A DNA stretch of 47,506 bases from Paenibacillus sp. 598K (GCF_003851045.1 NZ_BFBX01000104.1:1-47506); one strand, 5' to 3'; positions 33,577 through 40,985 are shown, counted from the first letter of the stretch. A program made the numbers and translations. The notes: generated by a model not told the origin, from the sequence alone.

Positions 33577-34230
33577 ATGAATGAACCCAGCTTCCGCGTG
33601 CTCATCGTGGACGATAGCGAGCATGCCCGGGAAGGCATCCGACTCATCCTGTCAGGGGACCCGGCGTTCATCGTCGTCGCGGAGGGCAGGAGCGGCGAGC
33701 AAGCGCTGACGCTGACCGAGCAATGGATGCCCGATCTGATCCTGATGGATATCTCGATGCCCGGCATCGGCGGCATGGAGGCGACCAAGCAGATCAAGGG
33801 GAAGTATCCGTATGTGAAGATCGTCATGGTGACGGTATCCGACGACATCACCCATCTGTTCGAGGCTTTGAAAAAAGGGGCGCAGGGCTATCTGCTCAAA
33901 AATCTGTCGCCCTCTGCCTGGCATGAGTATTTGCGGGCGATCGCGCTCGACGAAGCGCCGATGACCAAGGAGCTGGCGTTTCGCCTGTTGAAGGAATTCT
34001 CGCCGGTCGACACGGGTGCGGATTACGAAGGCCCGCTGACGGCGCGCGAGCGGGAGATCCTCGGTCATGTCGCGCGGGGCGCGGTCAACCGCGATATCGC
34101 CAGCGCGCTGTCGATCTCGGAGCACACGGTCAAAAATCACCTGAAAAACATCCTCCACAAGCTGCATCTGTCCAATCGGGTCCAGCTGACGAGGTATGCG
34201 TATGAACAAGGGTGGTTGGGGAAAGGGTAA
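33577..34230 (+). CDS. NarL/FixJ-family response regulator (orphan in this window)
   Basis: The 217-residue protein has a receiver domain (1-120) with D12-D13 and the phospho-acceptor D58 (LILMDISMPG), and a LuxR-type helix-turn-helix at about 150-210 (LTAREREILGHVARGAVNRDIASALSISEHTVKNHLKNILHKL). The AGGAAGGAGG ribosome site lies about 12 bases before the ATG. No histidine kinase gene lies in the window. Downstream genes encode respiratory and copper proteins, so it could control them in response to oxygen, nitrate or redox state, but this is inference from position. Confidence 0.92.
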   Translation: MNEPSFRVLIVDDSEHAREGIRLILSGDPAFIVVAEGRSGEQALTLTEQWMPDLILMDISMPGIGGMEATKQIKGKYPYVKIVMVTVSDDITHLFEALKKGAQGYLLKNLSPSAWHEYLRAIALDEAPMTKELAFRLLKEFSPVDTGADYEGPLTAREREILGHVARGAVNRDIASALSISEHTVKNHLKNILHKLHLSNRVQLTRYAYEQGWLGKG

Positions 34231-34319
34231 ACTATAGGGGGAGTCCAAAATTAACCATCCGAAAGGTAGTTCAAAAAGTTCGCTTTTGATCACGAAATTT
34301 AAAAAAGGAGTGGGGACGA

Positions 34320-34676
34320 ATGAAAAAATGGAAATGGACACTCGCGGCTGCGGCGCTGACAGGCATGTTGGCAGTCAGTGCATGCGGAGGCGGAGGAGGC
34401 GGCACGCAAGGCTCTGGCGGCCAGAATGGTCCGGCAGAGGAAGCGTCGGAGCATAGCGAGGCGATGTCCGTCTACAAGCAGAAGTGCATGAGCTGTCATG
34501 GCGCGGAGCTGCGCGGCCGTTCGGCGCCGAGCCTGGAGAAGGTCGGCGCCAAGTACAGCCGCGAGGAACTGGCCACGATCATTACGGAGGGACGCGGCGG
34601 CATGCCGGCCTTTAACCGCCAACTGGACGAAGCCGAGATCGGCGCGCTTGCCGATTGGCTCGCTGTGCAACAATAA
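34320..34676 (+). CDS. Lipoprotein cytochrome c (class I)
   Basis: The 118-residue lipoprotein has lipobox AVSAC (C22), a flexible Gly-rich linker (about 23-38) and one haem c site CMSCH (56-60), with axial Met95 (GGMPAF). This resembles CccB/c-551-type membrane-tethered cytochromes of Bacillota that feed terminal oxidases or reductases. It lies next to a SCO chaperone (convergent) and the nos-type genes, so it may supply electrons to a copper enzyme. AAAGGAG precedes the ATG. The upstream 89-base gap contains the GTTCAAAAAGT motif seen also at 17162. Confidence 0.92.
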   Translation: MKKWKWTLAAAALTGMLAVSACGGGGGGTQGSGGQNGPAEEASEHSEAMSVYKQKCMSCHGAELRGRSAPSLEKVGAKYSREELATIITEGRGGMPAFNRQLDEAEIGALADWLAVQQ

Positions 34677-34688
34677 GCGATTCGCCGG

Positions 34689-35303
34689 TCAGCTTTCCTT
34701 GACCAGGGATTCGATGTCGCGGAGGATCTCCTCCTGATCGATATCCTCGCCCATGCGGTAAATCTTGCGAACCTGTTGCTTGCCGTCGATCAGGAGCAGC
34801 GAGGTTACGTTGTGCACGTACAGGCCGTCGTCCAGTCGCTGGACGTTGTTGCCGTAAGACTTGGCAAGCGCGATCGTATCGGCTTCCTCGCCGCGCAGCA
34901 GCGTCCAGCCGCTAAGGTCCATCCCCAGCCTGTCCGCATAGTCGGCGAGCACCTCCGGCGTGTCGTTGTCCGGGTCGAATGTGGCGGAGACGAAGGCGAC
35001 CTTGTCGCCGTATAGACTGCGGGCCTTCAGCTCCTCCTGCAGGTCGACCATGTGGATCGTCGTGGCCGGGCAGATGTCCGGGCAGCGCGTGAAGATAAAG
35101 GACATGAGCCGCACCTGGCCGTCATAGTCGCTCTGGCTGACCGATTGTCCCTGATAGTCGGGCATCGTGAAGTCGGGCGACGCCATGACGACCGGCAGGC
35201 GGTCGGACTTGAACATAGGGTAGATCAGATAAGCGGCGAATACAAGGACGAGTATCGCGCTGGCGATCAGATACGGGCGCGCCGCTTTACTTTGGCTAGA
35301 CAT
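34689..35303 (-). CDS. SCO1/SenC family copper chaperone
   Basis: The 204-residue protein has one N-terminal transmembrane anchor (about 9-30) and a thioredoxin-like domain with the copper ligands C74 and C78 (FTRCPDICP) and H164 (GLYVHNVTS). SCO proteins insert copper into the CuA site of cytochrome oxidase and sometimes of N2O reductase. I chose ATG 35303 with GGTGAT seven bases upstream; ATG 35318 and longer forms lack a ribosome site. It is convergent with the cytochrome c gene and divergent from the 106-residue protein. Confidence 0.9.
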   Translation of the reverse strand: MSSQSKAARPYLIASAILVLVFAAYLIYPMFKSDRLPVVMASPDFTMPDYQGQSVSQSDYDGQVRLMSFIFTRCPDICPATTIHMVDLQEELKARSLYGDKVAFVSATFDPDNDTPEVLADYADRLGMDLSGWTLLRGEEADTIALAKSYGNNVQRLDDGLYVHNVTSLLLIDGKQQVRKIYRMGEDIDQEEILRDIESLVKES

Positions 35304-35332
35304 GAGAGTAATCACCATCCTGGATTTATACT

Positions 35333-35373
35333 GACCTCCCGATCCTGCGGATCGGTCTGTTTTTCTGGAGGTC
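35333..35373. repeat. Nested hairpin between the SCO gene and the 106-residue protein gene
   Basis: The inner stem CCGATCC/GGATCGG (35339-35355, loop TGC) is followed by TCTGTTTTTC, as in a plus-strand terminator. The outer arms GACCTCC (35333-35339) and GGAGGTC (35367-35373) can pair as an alternative, which would make a nested or mutually exclusive structure. Confidence 0.5.
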
Positions 35374-35399
35374 CTTTGAACAGACAGGTTAAGTGTAGC

Positions 35400-35447
35400 A
35401 TTGGCCTTCGGCTGGCTGCTATAGCTATTTGGGGCTACAAGGCCAAT
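35400..35447. repeat. Inverted repeat ATTGGCCTT / AAGGCCAAT
   Basis: Perfect 9-bp arms at 35400-35408 and 35439-35447 enclose a 30-base loop. They lie in the divergent gap, about 57 bases before the plus-strand ATG. It may be an operator pair or mRNA structure; TTGACA at 35447-35452 overlaps the right arm and could be a -35 box, but no -10 is clear. Confidence 0.4.
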
Positions 35448-35503
35448 TGACATCAAATGTTCACACAAAGGGGCAAGTTTATCCCCGAAGGAGACGGACA
35501 AGC

Positions 35504-35824
35504 ATGAAGTTCATCAAAACGTGGTGGCCGATCGTGCTGCTCGCAGCGATCGGTGCGGCGATGCTGATACCGATCACGATGTCGCCGCCCGGCAGCACGC
35601 GAATCGTCGTCGACCATACGCTCGAGACGTATATCTCGCCGCTCTGCTTCGATCAGGCGGAGGCAACCAACAATCTCGGAGAAGTAACCTGGGAGCGGGC
35701 GACGGGCTATGGCTACAAGCCGGAATCCGCATGCACCGAGACGCAGCTGGCGCCGCAGACGATGCTGCTGTGGCAGTCGCTGGCGATCCGACTCGGGCTA
35801 ATCGACGGCCCGTGGTCATGGTAG
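35504..35824 (+). CDS. Orphan single-pass membrane protein, 106 residues
   Basis: One transmembrane helix (about 8-25) is followed by an outward-facing domain with Cys48 (SPLCFD), Cys77 (SACTET), His38 and several aromatic residues, ending in GPWSW. The two cysteines could form a disulfide or bind metal. AAGGAG lies ten bases before the ATG. It opens the gene run YtkA-like, nosD, nosL, nosY, nosF. I do not recognise a family. Its context suggests a copper- or respiration-related role, which is inference. Confidence 0.7.
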   Translation: MKFIKTWWPIVLLAAIGAAMLIPITMSPPGSTRIVVDHTLETYISPLCFDQAEATNNLGEVTWERATGYGYKPESACTETQLAPQTMLLWQSLAIRLGLIDGPWSW

Positions 35825-35837
35825 AAGGGGGAAGAGG

Positions 35838-36236
35838 ATGACAGCAAGGATAAGACAGCAAGGCATGAAAGCGATGAAGCTGCTGCTGCTCGGCGCGCTC
35901 TGTCTATGGCTGAGCGGCTGCGGTAGCAGCGCGCCGCCGATCGAGATCGATCCGGCGTTGGTCGAGGGCACGCTGACCACCGATCCGAGTCCGCCTGTCG
36001 CGGGCGAGCCTATGCAGCTGCGCGTTCAGTTCAGCGGCGCGGAGCTGACCGATCAGGCCGATGTTGCGGTTGAGATCCGGGCGGCGGGTCGACCGACGCT
36101 GGTCGATGCCGAGTTCGACGCGGGCGCGTTCGTAGGCACGCATACATTTGCGAGTGCGGGCACCTTCGAGGTGTATCTCCATCTCTATGTCGACGATCTG
36201 CATATCGCCAAAAAAACCGAGGTGACGGTCGAGTGA
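35838..36236 (+). CDS. YtkA/FixH-like lipoprotein
   Basis: The 132-residue lipoprotein has lipobox LSGC (C28) and an immunoglobulin-like beta domain: TLTTDPSPPVAGEPMQLRVQFSG, then VAVEIRAAG and TFASAGTFEVYLHLYVDDLHI. This is the pattern of YtkA-like domains, which occur beside copper and cytochrome oxidase genes. No conserved metal ligand is obvious in this copy. GGGGGAAGAGG directly precedes the ATG at 35838; an internal ATG at 35865 gives a shorter signal peptide. The end overlaps the nosD start (GTGA). Confidence 0.7.
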   Translation: MTARIRQQGMKAMKLLLLGALCLWLSGCGSSAPPIEIDPALVEGTLTTDPSPPVAGEPMQLRVQFSGAELTDQADVAVEIRAAGRPTLVDAEFDAGAFVGTHTFASAGTFEVYLHLYVDDLHIAKKTEVTVE

Positions 36237-37960
36237 GGCGGCAAGCAAGGCATGCCTCCTCGTGCGGCGTTGGCACAACCGGCCCAAACAGTGCAAAGAA
36301 TAGAGCAAAGGTATCCCTTGTCGGGCGAATAGGACGAGCGCTGCCGGGCCTGCTGGCGCTGTCGGTGATGGTTGCGATTGGCGTGCCGTCGTCAGCAGTC
36401 GCGCTGTCGGCGGGGACACAGGGGGATGCAACGCGGTTTGTAGCCGAACAGACGGCGGTGATGCGGGCGAAGGCAGATTCTGCCGTTGCTGTGCAATCGG
36501 AGACGATGCAGGGGAATGGAACGGCGGTCGCCGACATGCGCTCGGCAACGATGCAAGCGAGCGCAGCGCCGACTGTCGCTGCCAAGTCTGCCGTGATGCC
36601 AGGGGACGCAGCGCCGATCGTCGCTGTGCAGTCGATGGCGAAGCAGGCGAACGCAGCGTCCACCCTCGACACGCAGACGATCGCGGCGTCGCAGGCGGCT
36701 GCCGACGAATCGGCCGCACAGCCTGACTCGACGTTGCAGCAGTTAATCGATGAGGCTGCGCCGGGCGCACAACTGGTGCTGCCGAGCGGCACCTACGAGG
36801 GCGAGCTGGTCATCGACAAGGAGCTGCAGCTTGTTGCTCCCGAGACCATCCTCCGCTACACCGGCGAAGCAACGGCGCTGCGCGTCGAGGCCAACCGCGC
36901 GAGCGTGTCGGGACTGACGATCCTCGACGAGACGGTGAAGAGCGAGCCAACGGTGCTCGTCACCGGCGACGAGGTGCGTCTCGAAGGATTGGAGATTACG
37001 ACCGCCTCGGGCGGCATTTGGGTGCGCGATGCCGACGGCGGTGAGCTGCGGGACAATGTGATCGGTTGGAGCCGCCAACCGGAGGCGCAGCGCGTCCGCC
37101 CCGCTGCCAAGGGCAACGGTATCGATCTGTATGGCGCTCACGACCACTTGATCGTCGGCAATACGCTCCGCGAGCTCCATGACGGCATCTATCTGGAGAA
37201 CAGCGACACCAATGAAGTCACCGAGAACCGCATCTACGATTCCCGTTATGGCGTGCATTGCATGTATACGATCGGGACGCGCATCTACGCTAACGTCGGC
37301 GAGGGCAATATTACCGGCGCGATGGTGATGAATACGCAGGATGTCGAGATGATCGGCAATCACTTCAGCAAGCAGAGCGAAAATGTCAATTCGCAAGGGT
37401 TGCTTCTTTTCGATGCGCAGCGAACCTTGATCCGTGACAATCTGCTCAGCGGCAACCGCGTGGGGATGTATATCGAGCAATCCTCCGATAACGTCATCGA
37501 AGCCAATCGGGTACTGGACAACTTCACCGGGCTGCACTTCATCGCTGCGAGCGGCAACCGGGTAACCGGCAACGAGCTGCGCGGCAACGTCGCCGACGCT
37601 CAGGCCAGAGAGAGCACGGACAATGAGATCGCCGGCAACTACTGGGACGAGCATCGGGGGATCGATGCGGACGGCGACGGCTACAGCGACATCAGCTATG
37701 CGATCAACCCGCTCTACGCCGGGATCGCGCAGCGCCGACCGCCCTTCCAGTTGTTCTATCAATCGCCGGGCATGCGGTTCCTCGAAGGACTGTATCAGGC
37801 AGATATGAAATCGTGGACGACCGATGTGTCGCCATTGATGAAGCCGCCGTCCGCTGCCGAAGAGGACGGAGAGGCCGCGTCGCGCTGGCCTGCAGGAGTG
37901 GCTGGAGCGTTGCTGCTCGGCGGCGCATGGTCGGTAATTTTATTCGCAAGGAGAAGATGA
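36233..37960 (+). CDS. nosD: NosD-like beta-helix protein with an N-terminal repeat region
   Basis: The 575-residue protein has a signal/TM segment (about 31-60), five degenerate 15-residue repeats (76-150), then a parallel beta-helix of NosD/CASH repeats (about 175-480: GIYLENSDTNEVTENRIYDS, GMYIEQSSDNVIEANRV). A C-terminal anchor follows (about 553-572: AGVAGALLLGGAWSVILF, then RRR). NosD acts with NosFY in copper-site maturation of N2O reductase. The start is GTG 36233, overlapping the previous stop, with GAGGTGA seven bases upstream. The repeat region is unusual for NosD, and no nosZ lies in the window. Confidence 0.88.
   Translation: MRRQARHASSCGVGTTGPNSAKNRAKVSLVGRIGRALPGLLALSVMVAIGVPSSAVALSAGTQGDATRFVAEQTAVMRAKADSAVAVQSETMQGNGTAVADMRSATMQASAAPTVAAKSAVMPGDAAPIVAVQSMAKQANAASTLDTQTIAASQAAADESAAQPDSTLQQLIDEAAPGAQLVLPSGTYEGELVIDKELQLVAPETILRYTGEATALRVEANRASVSGLTILDETVKSEPTVLVTGDEVRLEGLEITTASGGIWVRDADGGELRDNVIGWSRQPEAQRVRPAAKGNGIDLYGAHDHLIVGNTLRELHDGIYLENSDTNEVTENRIYDSRYGVHCMYTIGTRIYANVGEGNITGAMVMNTQDVEMIGNHFSKQSENVNSQGLLLFDAQRTLIRDNLLSGNRVGMYIEQSSDNVIEANRVLDNFTGLHFIAASGNRVTGNELRGNVADAQARESTDNEIAGNYWDEHRGIDADGDGYSDISYAINPLYAGIAQRRPPFQLFYQSPGMRFLEGLYQADMKSWTTDVSPLMKPPSAAEEDGEAASRWPAGVAGALLLGGAWSVILFARRR
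36458..36682 (+). repeat. Five tandem 45-bp units in nosD (15-residue repeats)
   Basis: The encoded units are VMRAKADSAVAVQSE, TMQGNGTAVADMRSA, TMQASAAPTVAAKSA, VMPGDAAPIVAVQSM and AKQANAASTLDTQTI. Each is 15 residues with small, Ala/Thr/Gln-rich composition and no cysteines. The protein repeats are clearer than the DNA repeats, so the duplication is old. Confidence 0.7.
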
Positions 37961-37963
37961 GAG

Positions 37964-38689
37964 ATGAAGAGAATCCGCAATTATGCCTGGACGGTGCTGG
38001 TGCTGCTGGCCGCTATGGCGGTAGGGGCCGCATGTGGCAGCAAGACCTACGAGCCGCATGCCATCAACGAAGCGACGGATCGATGCGTCATCTGTAACAT
38101 GGCGATCAAGGATGATCAGTATGCGACCCAGATTATTACCAAGGACGGCCAGTCGCTGAAGTTCGACGATCTGGGCTGCATGAACCAGTGGAAGACGGAG
38201 AACGGCACCGACACGATCGGTGCGGCATTCGTCCGCGACTACACCAACAGCAAATGGCTGAAATACGAGGACGCCTACTATGTGTACGAGGCCCAGATCA
38301 AGACGCCGATGGCGTATGGTATCGTCTCGTTCGAGTCGGAGAAGGAAGCGGAGGCGTTCATCGCCGAGCATGGCAGCGGCACGCTGATGAAGGCTGATGA
38401 TCTGGCGCAGCACAGCTGGGCGGTCAATCGCGACATGATGGATATGGACGGTCACTCGCATGATGCAGACGGCCATGCAGACGGCGAGAGCGGCCATGGC
38501 GACGGCGAGGCTGGACACAGTCATGACGGGGAAGCCGGACAAGGCCATGAAGGAAAAACAGACGAGCACGGCGGAGACTCCGCGCACGACGATGGCGAGG
38601 CTCAGGGTCACGACGCTTCCGAGACAGAAGGCGCGCACGGGGCGAGCGAAGCCGCGACGACGGATCATGGAGCAGGCAGCGCCTCATGA
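37964..38689 (+). CDS. nosL: NosL-like copper lipoprotein with a histidine-rich tail
   Basis: The 241-residue lipoprotein has lipobox GAAC (C24) and a NosL core (about 30-155) with CVICNMAI (C41, C44, M46) and GCMNQW (C72, M73). Family members bind Cu(I) through Cys/Met residues and deliver it to the N2O reductase CuZ site. A tail of about 80 residues (161-241) is added, rich in Asp, Glu, Gly and His with 12 histidines, typical of metal-sequestering stretches. AAGGAGA precedes the ATG. The end overlaps nosY (ATGA). Confidence 0.88.
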   Translation: MKRIRNYAWTVLVLLAAMAVGAACGSKTYEPHAINEATDRCVICNMAIKDDQYATQIITKDGQSLKFDDLGCMNQWKTENGTDTIGAAFVRDYTNSKWLKYEDAYYVYEAQIKTPMAYGIVSFESEKEAEAFIAEHGSGTLMKADDLAQHSWAVNRDMMDMDGHSHDADGHADGESGHGDGEAGHSHDGEAGQGHEGKTDEHGGDSAHDDGEAQGHDASETEGAHGASEAATTDHGAGSAS

Positions 38690-39507
38690 GCCATGCGTGG
38701 CAAATTGCGATTCGCGAGCTGCGGATGGGGCTGCGCAATCCCTGGGCTTATTCGTTCCTCGGCTTGTTCGTGGCGTTTATGCTCAGCCTGCTGCTGATCC
38801 AGTCGCAGGGCTATGTCCAGGGCTATACCGGCGTCACCGGCACGATGCTTAACCTGATCATCTATCTGCTGCCGCTCATGACGCTGATGCTCGGCTCTTT
38901 CTCGCTGACGGGCGAGCGGGAGGACGGCAACTGGGAGCTGCTGTCCGCTTATCCGATCCGCACCTGGTCCTGGATGCTGGGCAAATACGCCGGTCTGGCG
39001 GTAGTGCTGTTGGTTATCTGCGCCTCCGGCTTCGGCGCGGCAGGTCTGCTCGGCTGGTTGAGCGGCGGCGGCTTCGAGCTATCGACCTACGGGCTGCTGC
39101 TCGTGTTCGCTGGCAGTCTGACGTTGATGTTCCTGGCCGTGGCGTTGGCCGTCGGTACTGTGGCGCGCAACCGCTGGCAGGCGCTGACGATTGCCGTGGC
39201 GATCTGGTTTTTTGCGGTCATCGGCTGGGCGCCCCTCCTGATCGGCACATTGGGCATGCTGCCTTACATGTGGATCAAGCCTGCGGTGACGGTACTGACC
39301 GCACTCAATCCGGCCGAGCTGACCCGTTTGTTCGTCGTCGTCAAGCTCGGCGCAGGCTCGGTGCTCGGACCGGAGTATTACGATTGGGTGCGCTGGATTC
39401 GCGGAGCTGCCGGGACGATAGGCTTCGCGGCTCTCTGCGCGCTCTGGATCGCGGTGCTGGGCGGCGGCTCGGCGTGGCTATGGGAGAGGAGGAGATCGCG
39501 TGGCTGA
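38686..39507 (+). CDS. nosY: NosY-like ABC transporter permease
   Basis: The 273-residue protein has six transmembrane helices. The N-terminal helix WQIAIRELRMGLRNPWAYSFLGLF and the segment LGSFSLTGEREDGNWELLSAYPIRTWSWMLGKY are characteristic of NosY and related ABC-2 permeases. It pairs with NosF as the ATPase. Genes overlap on both sides (nosL by four bases, nosF by eight), consistent with one translated unit. Proposed cargo in the family is sulfur or copper delivered with NosD and NosL; this has not been settled for clade II systems. Confidence 0.88.
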   Translation: MSHAWQIAIRELRMGLRNPWAYSFLGLFVAFMLSLLLIQSQGYVQGYTGVTGTMLNLIIYLLPLMTLMLGSFSLTGEREDGNWELLSAYPIRTWSWMLGKYAGLAVVLLVICASGFGAAGLLGWLSGGGFELSTYGLLLVFAGSLTLMFLAVALAVGTVARNRWQALTIAVAIWFFAVIGWAPLLIGTLGMLPYMWIKPAVTVLTALNPAELTRLFVVVKLGAGSVLGPEYYDWVRWIRGAAGTIGFAALCALWIAVLGGGSAWLWERRRSRG

Positions 39508-40246
39508 GCCCTTCGTACAGATGAGCGGCGTACGCAAGACGATGCAGGGTCAAGCCGTCATCCAGGAGCTGAGCCTGACGGCGGCGCGCGGCGAGATCGT
39601 CGCGCTCTGCGGCGGCAACGGCGCGGGCAAGAGCACGATCCTCCGCATGCTGGCTGGCGTCATGCAGCCGGACGGAGGCGAGATCGTCGTCGGCGGTCGA
39701 CGGTGGCGGGAGGATCGGATGGCCTATGCCCGCCAGATTGGCTATATGCCAGACGACTACCGATTTAGTCCGGGTCTGACCGCAGCCGAGACGATGCGCT
39801 TCTGGGGATCGCTGCGGGGCTTGCCCCGGTCGCGTGCGACGGCGGTGCTGGAGGCAGTGGGGCTGGGCGAGACCGGACGTAAGTCGGTCAGCGCCTTCTC
39901 CAAAGGGATGCGCCAGCGTATCCTGTTCGCGCAGGCGCTGCTCGCCGAGCCGCCGCTGCTGATCATGGACGAGCCGACCAACGGATTGGATCCGTACTGG
40001 ATGGACAGCTTCGCCGCGCTAGTTCGTCAGGCCGCCAAGGCCGGACAGACGGTGATCTTCTCCACGCATCAGCTTGCGCTCGCCGAGGGGCTGGCAGATC
40101 GGATCGCCTTCCTGCGCGGCGGCGTCATCGAGCTGGAGGGCACGCCCGCCGAGATTCGCGAGCGGCTGGGCTCCGAGGGTCTACAAGAGGCGTTCGCGGC
40201 GATGTTCGGCTTCCCGGTCGCGCGCGGCGACGGAGCGTCGACCTGA
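39500..40246 (+). CDS. nosF: NosF-like ABC transporter ATPase
   Basis: The 248-residue ATPase has Walker A GGNGAGKS (38-45), signature FSKGMRQ (about 132-138) and Walker B LLIMDEP. The start is GTG 39500, with GAGAGGAGGAG upstream and the previous gene overlapping by eight bases. The gene order nosD-nosL-nosY-nosF is that of clade II N2O reductase accessory genes, though here without nosZ. Two tandem-repeat arrays begin ten bases after the stop, with no intrinsic terminator directly after. Confidence 0.88.
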   Translation: MAEPFVQMSGVRKTMQGQAVIQELSLTAARGEIVALCGGNGAGKSTILRMLAGVMQPDGGEIVVGGRRWREDRMAYARQIGYMPDDYRFSPGLTAAETMRFWGSLRGLPRSRATAVLEAVGLGETGRKSVSAFSKGMRQRILFAQALLAEPPLLIMDEPTNGLDPYWMDSFAALVRQAAKAGQTVIFSTHQLALAEGLADRIAFLRGGVIELEGTPAEIRERLGSEGLQEAFAAMFGFPVARGDGAST

Positions 40247-40255
40247 CATGAAGGC

Positions 40256-40395
40256 GGCCGAGCAACGGTGAGTCATGCGTGTGCAAGGGAAGAAAGGTGC
40301 ACTGGAGCGGCCGAGTAACGGTGAATCGTGTGTGCAAGGGAAGAAAGGTGCACTGGAGCGGCTGAGTGACGATGAGTCGCGCGCACAAGTGACCC
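40256..40395. repeat. Tandem repeat, 51-53-bp units, about 2.6 copies
   Basis: Units start at 40256 (53 bases), 40309 (51 bases) and 40360 (partial), each beginning GGCCGAG or GGCTGAG and sharing GTGCAAGGGAAGAAAGGTGC. Copies 1 and 2 differ by a 2-base indel and a few changes. The array lies directly after nosF. It encodes no coherent protein. Confidence 0.85.
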
Positions 40396-40474
40396 GATTG
40401 GTCGCTTTTGCGTCGTAATGAGCGGTCCGTGCTGCGTAGCGGCCAACATCCGCCCCACGTCGCCCGTCGCGCGG

Positions 40475-40711
40475 CTGTAACTCTAGTTTGTAGAGTTAAT
40501 CGGTCTGCGAACCGCCCGTCACGCCGCTGTAACTCTAGTTTGTTGAGCTAATCGGTCTGCGAACCGCCCGTCGCGCCGCTGTAACTCTAGTTTGTAGAGC
40601 TAATCGGTCTGCGAACCACTCGTCGCGCCACTGTAGCTCTAGTTTGTAGAGTTAATTGGTCTACGTACCGGCGGACGCACGGCTGTAACTCTAGTTTGTA
40701 GAGTTACTCGC
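40475..40711. repeat. Tandem repeat, exact 52-bp period, five copies, each with a hairpin
   Basis: CTGTAACTCTAG-type starts lie at 40475, 40527, 40579, 40631 and 40683, exactly 52 bases apart. Each unit contains the inverted repeat AACTCTA-GTTTG-TAGAGTT (perfect in copies 1 and 5, near-perfect in the others), followed in copies 1-4 by a conserved TAATCGGTCTGCGAACC segment. The whole unit is conserved, so it is not a repeat-spacer CRISPR array. Confidence 0.88.
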
Positions 40712-40804
40712 TCCACACGTCTCTCGGTAACCCCCCATGAGCCGCCCTGAGTGCCGCGTCAGCGCATCACGGGGACGTGTTCTGCCGCCGCACGCCCACA
40801 TGCC

Positions 40805-40845
40805 AAAAAACCAACCTGTCGCAGTTCATCACAGGTTGGTTTTTT
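40805..40845. terminator. Perfect bidirectional terminator
   Basis: AAAAAACCAACCTGT (40805-40819) and ACAGGTTGGTTTTTT (40831-40845) form a perfect 15-bp inverted repeat with A and T tracts on both sides. It would stop transcripts from lacZ (minus strand) and from the nosF side (plus strand). Confidence 0.93.
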
Positions 40846-40857
40846 GTGTTGCTCGGC

Positions 40858-40985
40858 GTGGACGCCTGGCATGCGTCGGCCTGACTACCTGCCCGGCGTG
40901 GACGCTGGCGTGTGCCCGCCTGACTACCAGGCCGTCGTCGATACCCGGCGCAGCCGCCTGACTACCCGTGGACGCCTGGCATGCG
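40858..40985. repeat. Direct repeats between the terminator and lacZ
   Basis: GTGGACGCCTGGCATGCG occurs at 40858-40875 and again at 40968-40985. CCTGACTACC occurs at 40880, 40919 and 40957. The remaining 40986-41071 shows no gene. Confidence 0.7.

Noticed and set aside
35338..35503. Longer start of the SCO protein (up to 35501) and of the 106-residue protein (from 35429)
   Set aside because: The extensions lack ribosome sites, cross hairpins and add no signal sequence; the shorter starts have good sites.
33577..40246. A complete nos operon
   Set aside because: No N2O reductase (CuA/CuZ multi-copper) gene was found on either strand; only accessory genes are present.
40475..40711. CRISPR array
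   Set aside because: The period is exact, but the whole 52-bp unit is conserved and there are no unique spacers, no leader and no cas genes nearby.
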